Source of the DNA: an uncultured bacterium
GTDB taxonomy: Bacteria; Cyanobacteriota; Vampirovibrionia; Gastranaerophilales; JAILCC01
Assembly (NCBI GenBank): GCA_949283935.1
Contig: CASDUJ010000011.1
Location: forward strand, 1-64,000
Direction: 5' to 3'
DNA length: 64,000 nucleotides
Positions 59,412 to 64,000 of this stretch are shown here, one piece after another. The translations under genes and the position numbers were made by a program. The first letter of the stretch is position 1; the number at the start of each line of letters is the position of its first letter. A model generated the notes under the pieces. It saw only the letters and a program-made list of their open reading frames with translations. It had not been told where the DNA came from and ran no database searches.

Positions 59412-60194
59412 ATGAAAAATAATAATCCAATAGGGGTGTTTGATTCAGGTGTAGGCGGTTTAAGTGTTCTAAAAGAAGTTTTAAAAGTATTGCCGAATGA
59501 AAATTATATATATTTTGGCGATACTTTGAGGGTCCCTTACGGAGACAAATCTATAGAGGAATTAACTGAGTGTACAATAAGAATTTTAGATTTTTTCAAA
59601 ACACAAAATGTAAAAATGGTTCTGGTTGCTTGTAATACCTGTAGTGCAAATACAATAAATCTTGTGAAAGATCAATATGATTTTGAAATTTTGGGACTAA
59701 TAAAACCAACATCTGATTATGTAAAAACTCTTAATATCAAAAAAATAGGACTTATTGCAACTACTGCTACAGTAAATTCTCAAGCATATTCATTAGCAAT
59801 AGAACCATATGGCATAACAGTTTTTCAAAAAAGTTGTCCAGAATTGGTAAAATTAGTAGAAAATGGCGAAACAAACACACCACATGTTAAAAATATTTTA
59901 TGCGAATATTTAAATCCTTTAAAAGAGAGAGGTATTGAAAAATTAATTTTAGGTTGTACTCATTATCCATTTTTGATTCCAGCTATTAAATCTTTAGGTT
60001 TTGACAACAATTTTTTTGTAAATCCTGCAATTTGTTCGGCATACGCAACAAAAAATTTTCTTATCGAAAAAAATCTTTTAAATATGCAAAAAAAAGGGAA
60101 ATGCGAATTTTTCGTTAGTTCTTCTCAAGAAGATTTTATTAAAAATGCAAAATCATTCTTCGGGCAAATTAATAATGTAAAACTATACAAATAA
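59412..60194 (+). CDS. murI: Glutamate racemase
   Basis: The 260-residue enzyme makes D-glutamate for peptidoglycan. It shows IGVFDSGVGGLSVLKEVLKVLPNENYIYFGDTLRVPYG, the catalytic Cys in LVACNTCSANT, and the second in LILGCTHYPFL. I start at ATG 59412, preceded by AAGGGA, because the longer frame overlaps the amidase gene and adds an unrelated basic leader. It lies seven bases behind the amidase stop, so a cell-wall operon is likely. Confidence 0.96.
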   Translation: MKNNNPIGVFDSGVGGLSVLKEVLKVLPNENYIYFGDTLRVPYGDKSIEELTECTIRILDFFKTQNVKMVLVACNTCSANTINLVKDQYDFEILGLIKPTSDYVKTLNIKKIGLIATTATVNSQAYSLAIEPYGITVFQKSCPELVKLVENGETNTPHVKNILCEYLNPLKERGIEKLILGCTHYPFLIPAIKSLGFDNNFFVNPAICSAYATKNFLIEKNLLNMQKKGKCEFFVSSSQEDFIKNAKSFFGQINNVKLYK

Positions 60195-60249
60195 AAATTT
60201 GTTGAAAAAAGAAATAAATGAGAATTTACCTTTTGGGCATAATTTTTTA

Positions 60250-60765
60250 TTATATGCCGGCCCCTGACGAATAACCTTCTAAAGGACCATAAAACATTGT
60301 TACTAAAGGATAAGCAATTTCTAGCAAAAAGATAATAAAGAAAATTAATATCATACTAATTGCAACACCTTTTTGCATATCTGAAAATATAACAACTTTG
60401 TTTTGTTTTTTGTATTGAGAAAAACTTTTCATTTCAATTAAATGTGCAGCCATAGGTAGTTGTTTTTCCATTTCATCTATAACATGTTTCAATTTTACTT
60501 TAATCATAATGTTGTAAGCATCTGCATTTGACCACCAGAAAAAAGAAACTGCCATACCTAAAATTGCCATAATTAGATTTGCCGAAATATTGTAATCAAA
60601 AGTAATATTTCTAGTAAAAAACATAATAACAAAAATTAGAATAACAATACAAAGATAAAATTTGTTTGTCATAAAGTTTCTATCAACAAATCCTTCTTTC
60701 ATTTGACAGTATAACTTGTATTGTTTAAATAATAAATCCTTATCAATATTGTTATTTTGTTCCAT
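60250..60765 (-). CDS. RipA-like small membrane protein
   Basis: A 171-residue inner-membrane protein with three predicted helices (about 37-56, 64-80 and 135-158). The core QYKLYCQMKEGFVDR...NKFYLCIV and FFWWSNADAYNIMIKVKLKHVIDEMEKQLPMAAHLIE resembles the RipA-family octameric membrane proteins known from Francisella and others. Their function is unclear. GAGGG precedes ATG 60765. It lies 55 bases from murI, convergent, and behind dnaE. Confidence 0.6.
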   Translation of the reverse strand: MEQNNNIDKDLLFKQYKLYCQMKEGFVDRNFMTNKFYLCIVILIFVIMFFTRNITFDYNISANLIMAILGMAVSFFWWSNADAYNIMIKVKLKHVIDEMEKQLPMAAHLIEMKSFSQYKKQNKVVIFSDMQKGVAISMILIFFIIFLLEIAYPLVTMFYGPLEGYSSGAGI

Positions 60766-60833
60766 ATAAAAACCCTCTTAGTTCTTTTGAAATAATTATG
60801 ACATTTTTTGCAAAAAAATACAAGAATTTGTTA

Positions 60834-63800
60834 TTAAATGGCTTCACTATCAAGAGAATGAGCTTTTATTTCCATTACATCTCCCCAATTGTTTTTGAGT
60901 TCATTTAGCAAATCATTTGATAAATTTACCCATAAAGATGGATTTACAAGGATTCTCTTTCCATCTATGTTGAAAATTACAGGATCTGTCCCTTTGTATT
61001 TCACAAAAGTTTCTCTTATATCAATTATATTTTCGTATTTTATTTTTTTTGTAATCGTTAAATTAATTATATTTGTATTTTCTACAGGTTTTACACTATC
61101 TACAAAAATTTTAATTGAGGAATTTTCTTCATCTTCTGTTTTGTTTAATTTCCCAGCCAAAATTACTTTGGATTCAGGCTGCAAAAATTCCGAATATAAT
61201 GCCATATTTTTGGAAAAAAGAATGAAATCAATACTCCCTGTTAAATCTTCGATTGTGCCTACTTTGTAAGGGCTTCCAGGTTTTGTATTACCTTTTTTGT
61301 CTGTTTTTTCTTTTGTGATTAGTGATTTTACTCCTGTTAAAAGTCCGCAAATAGTTATTGAATCTCCATCTTTTAAATCTTGTAGCTCACTAATGTTATG
61401 TGTTGTCAAAAAGGGTAAATGCTTTTCTATACTTGATAAAGGATGCGATGTAACGTAAAATCCTAAAAGATCTTTTTCGAAAATTTGTATTTCGTTATCT
61501 GTAAATTCTTCTTCATTTCCTACCAATTTAACCTGAATGGGGGTGCTAAAAGAACCAAAAATATCCATTTGACCAGATTCTTCACGTTTTATCTGTTCAT
61601 CTGCTCTTGCCATTATGTAATCTATATTTTCAAACAATTGTTTTCTGCTGGCTCCTGTAAATGAAAAAGCTCCAACTTTTATAAGACTTTCTAGCGTTCT
61701 TTTGTTGCAACTTTTAACTCTTTTGCAAAAATCATACATATCTTTAAAAGGTGCAATGGCTCTTTCTTTTGCAACTTCTTCCATAAAAGCTATTCCTACA
61801 TTTTTTACAGAAGCTAAACCAAAACGAATGTTATCTTTATCAGGCGAAAAATCAGCTTTTGAAAAATTAATATCAGGGGGCAAAACTTTTATGCCTAATT
61901 TTTGACATTCTGCTATGTATGCTTGAGTTTTTTCTTGGTCATTTTTTACACTTGATAATAAAGCTGAAAAATATTCTATAGGATAATGAACTTTTAAATA
62001 AGCTGTTTCATAAGCTACATAAGCATAACAAACTGTGTGTGCCCTATTGAAACAATATTGAGCAAATTTAGTCATATTATCATAAAGTCCATTGGCTTTT
62101 TTTTCGTCAACTCCGTTTTTAACTGCTCTTTCTATGAAAATAGGACGATTTTTTTCCATAATTTCCATATTCTTTTTTCCCATAGCTTTACGTAAACTAT
62201 CTGCTTCTCCCATAGTGTAATTTGCTAGTACTTGTACAATTTTCATAATTTGTTCTTGATAAACCATAGTTCCGTATGTATCCTTTAAAATAGGTTCAAG
62301 TAAAGGATGCTCGTATGTTATTTCTTCTCGACCAAGTTTTCTGTTCACAAATGTATCTGTGTATTTAGCTTCTATAGGTCCTGGTCTGTACAAAGCTACT
62401 AGTGCGCTTATATCTTCAAATACCGAAGGATGCATAGCTTTTACTAATTGTTTCATTCCAACCGATTCTAATTGAAATACTCCGTTAGTTTCTCCTCTGG
62501 CAAGTAATTCGTAGACTTTTTCATCATTAAGTTCCAAATGATTCATATCAAGTTGTTCGCCAGTTCGTTCTTTTATCATATCTACGGCATTTTGAATAAT
62601 AGTTAAGTTCCTTAAACCTAAAAAGTCCATTTTTAATAAACCTACATCATCAATATTAGACATAGGATAAGTTACAACTACATTTCCCTCTTTGCCTTTT
62701 TGCAAAGGAACAGATTCCATTAATGGATCTTTTGCTATAATAACTCCCGCTGCGTGTGTGCCTGTATTAAAAGTTAATCCTTCAATAGATTTTGCTATGT
62801 CTATTATTTCTCGTATTTTAGAATCTGAATCATATATTTCTCTTAAAGGCATTCCTTCTTTTAAAGAATCATCTATTACGGCTTTAGGACCTGTAACCAT
62901 CATTTTTGTTAAATTATTTGAAGTAGTAAAATCTAATTTTAAAACTCTTGCAACTCCTTTTATTGCAGCTTTTGCTGCAAAGGTGCCAAATGTAATTATT
63001 TGGCAAACTTTATCTTCACCGTATTTCCTCATAACATAATCTATAACTTGTGAGCGTTTTTCTATACAAAAATCAATATCAACATCAGGCATACTTATAC
63101 GATCTGGATTCAAAAATCTTTCAAACATTAAACCATGTTTTATTGGATCAATTTCCGTTATTCCTAATGCATAAGCTATTAAGCTTCCTGCAGCTGAACC
63201 TCTTCCTGGACCTACAGGGATGTTATGAGTTTTAGAATAATTTACAAAATCCCAAACAATTAAAAAATATGCGGCAAATCCCATTTTTTCTATTACACTA
63301 AGTTCGTATCTGTATCTTTCATCCAGTTCTGGGGTAATTTCGCCGTAACGTTTAATTAAACCGTCTTTTACAAGTTTTGTTAAATAAGTTTCTATTGTAT
63401 AACCTTGGGGAACTTCATAGTTGGGAAGTAGTGTTTTGCCTAATTCCAATATTAAGTTGCATTTGTCTGCAATTTTTATTGTGTTATTTATACATTCTTC
63501 AAATAATTCATCTTCCATCCAACTAAAAATTTTACGTAATTCTTCTTTTGTTTTTACGTAAAATTCATTGTTTGGAAATCTCATTCTGTTTGGATCATCG
63601 TAATCTTTGCCTGTTTGGAGGCATAATAATATATCTTGTGCTTTTGAATTTTCAGGTTTTAAATAATGGCTATCATTTGTTATGACCATTTGTATGTTAA
63701 ATTCTTTTGCTATGTTAATTAAAATAGGATTAGCTTGCTTTTGTTCTTTTAAATCATGGTCTTGAAGTTCAATGTAATAATCATCTTCAAAAACTTCTTT

Positions 63801-64000
63801 GTACCATTTAGCAGTTTCTTTAGCTTTATCTATTTTTCCTTGAAGTACATAAGAATTTATTTCTCCTCCAAGGCAAGCACTCAAACATATTAAACCTTCC
63901 GAATATTTTTTTATAAGTTCATGATTAATTCTTGGTTTGTAATAAAATCCTTCTAAATGTGCAATACTTACTAATTTTATTAAATTTTTGTACCCAATTT
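60834..64000 (-). CDS. dnaE: DNA polymerase III alpha subunit, DnaE (partial, N-terminus outside window)
   Basis: The minus-strand frame runs open from 60834 to the window edge and continues upstream of 63884 with IGYKNLIKLVSIAHLEGFYYKPRINHELI...GLICLSACLGGEINSY, so the start is outside. It holds the end of the PHP domain, the catalytic palm PDVDIDFC, RKAMGKKNMEIMEKNR, HhH region and a C-terminal OB fold (ITICGLLTGVKSLIT...GSIDFILFSKN). It is the main replicative polymerase. Across FAQY|CFN, at about 62054, where most cyanobacteria have a split DnaE intein, the gene is continuous. Over 1,050 residues are visible. Confidence 0.97.
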   Translation of the reverse strand, partial: IGYKNLIKLVSIAHLEGFYYKPRINHELIKKYSEGLICLSACLGGEINSYVLQGKIDKAKETAKWYKEVFEDDYYIELQDHDLKEQKQANPILINIAKEFNIQMVITNDSHYLKPENSKAQDILLCLQTGKDYDDPNRMRFPNNEFYVKTKEELRKIFSWMEDELFEECINNTIKIADKCNLILELGKTLLPNYEVPQGYTIETYLTKLVKDGLIKRYGEITPELDERYRYELSVIEKMGFAAYFLIVWDFVNYSKTHNIPVGPGRGSAAGSLIAYALGITEIDPIKHGLMFERFLNPDRISMPDVDIDFCIEKRSQVIDYVMRKYGEDKVCQIITFGTFAAKAAIKGVARVLKLDFTTSNNLTKMMVTGPKAVIDDSLKEGMPLREIYDSDSKIREIIDIAKSIEGLTFNTGTHAAGVIIAKDPLMESVPLQKGKEGNVVVTYPMSNIDDVGLLKMDFLGLRNLTIIQNAVDMIKERTGEQLDMNHLELNDEKVYELLARGETNGVFQLESVGMKQLVKAMHPSVFEDISALVALYRPGPIEAKYTDTFVNRKLGREEITYEHPLLEPILKDTYGTMVYQEQIMKIVQVLANYTMGEADSLRKAMGKKNMEIMEKNRPIFIERAVKNGVDEKKANGLYDNMTKFAQYCFNRAHTVCYAYVAYETAYLKVHYPIEYFSALLSSVKNDQEKTQAYIAECQKLGIKVLPPDINFSKADFSPDKDNIRFGLASVKNVGIAFMEEVAKERAIAPFKDMYDFCKRVKSCNKRTLESLIKVGAFSFTGASRKQLFENIDYIMARADEQIKREESGQMDIFGSFSTPIQVKLVGNEEEFTDNEIQIFEKDLLGFYVTSHPLSSIEKHLPFLTTHNISELQDLKDGDSITICGLLTGVKSLITKEKTDKKGNTKPGSPYKVGTIEDLTGSIDFILFSKNMALYSEFLQPESKVILAGKLNKTEDEENSSIKIFVDSVKPVENTNIINLTITKKIKYENIIDIRETFVKYKGTDPVIFNIDGKRILVNPSLWVNLSNDLLNELKNNWGDVMEIKAHSLDSEAI

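Noticed and set aside
63884-63884. Treating 63884 as the start of dnaE.
   Set aside because: The codon is an internal TTG; the frame continues to the window edge with recognisable DnaE sequence.

Overview
The window is AT-rich, uses the standard code and is densely packed with genes. The best fit is a flagellated, non-photosynthetic member of the Cyanobacteriota (Melainabacteria/Vampirovibrionia, order Gastranaerophilales). This is inferred from combined signs: low GC, a Gram-negative flagellar set, a tuf-rpsJ pair as at the end of the cyanobacterial str operon, AMIN-domain amidase, a DUF2993/LmeA-like protein, GlmU-Prs, many TPR proteins and pilin-like proteins with a shared C-terminal motif. 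No rRNA, insertion sequence, prophage or CRISPR array is visible.

Layout. 0-5.5 kb: two pilin-like genes flanking queD, tRNA-Arg, an MscS channel, a family 4 uracil-DNA glycosylase, a SIS-domain protein and an unknown gene. 5.6-7.6 kb: tRNA-Thr, tRNA-Tyr and tRNA-Thr, then tuf and rpsJ. 7.7-8.7 kb: an exported metallophosphoesterase. 8.9-22.6 kb: the main flagellar locus, with fliP-fliQ-fliR-flhB-flhA on the plus strand facing a ten-gene minus-strand operon (two rod-protein genes, flgB, flgC, a lytic transglycosylase, fliE, fliF, an unrecognised gene at the fliG position, fliH and a second export-gate gene). That last gene carries signature residues of type III secretion SctV rather than flagellar FlhA and is the most unusual gene here. 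22.7-33 kb: an FAD oxidoreductase, TPR proteins, tandem thymidylate kinase-like genes, rplY, small unknown genes, a ribbon-helix-helix protein and a fixC/fixX operon. 33-40.3 kb: glmU-prs-PilZ operon, an acetyltransferase, a histidine kinase, a TPR protein and rplI. 40.4-46 kb: an unknown gene, a candidate small RNA, and a dcw-type block (rsmH-ftsL-ftsI-murE) with a DUF1858 gene. 46-53 kb: infB, a membrane protein, rbfA, truB, LmeA-like, GerMN, HicB-like, rpmB and glutaredoxin genes. 53-56 kb: a 535-residue unknown protein beside flagellin. 56-64 kb: TPR, amidase, murI, RipA-like, and dnaE running off the right edge.

Regulation visible in the sequence: two sigma-28-like promoters (rod operon and flagellin), a consensus sigma-70 promoter before the tRNA-tuf cluster, several intrinsic terminators, and a recurring element GCAA-N16-[G/C/T]TTTT in front of five genes of unknown or regulatory role. 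Two copies of that element share a 23-nt identical core. PilZ (c-di-GMP), flagellin, the rod operon and the export genes suggest that motility and surface secretion are coordinated, but most links between them are inference.
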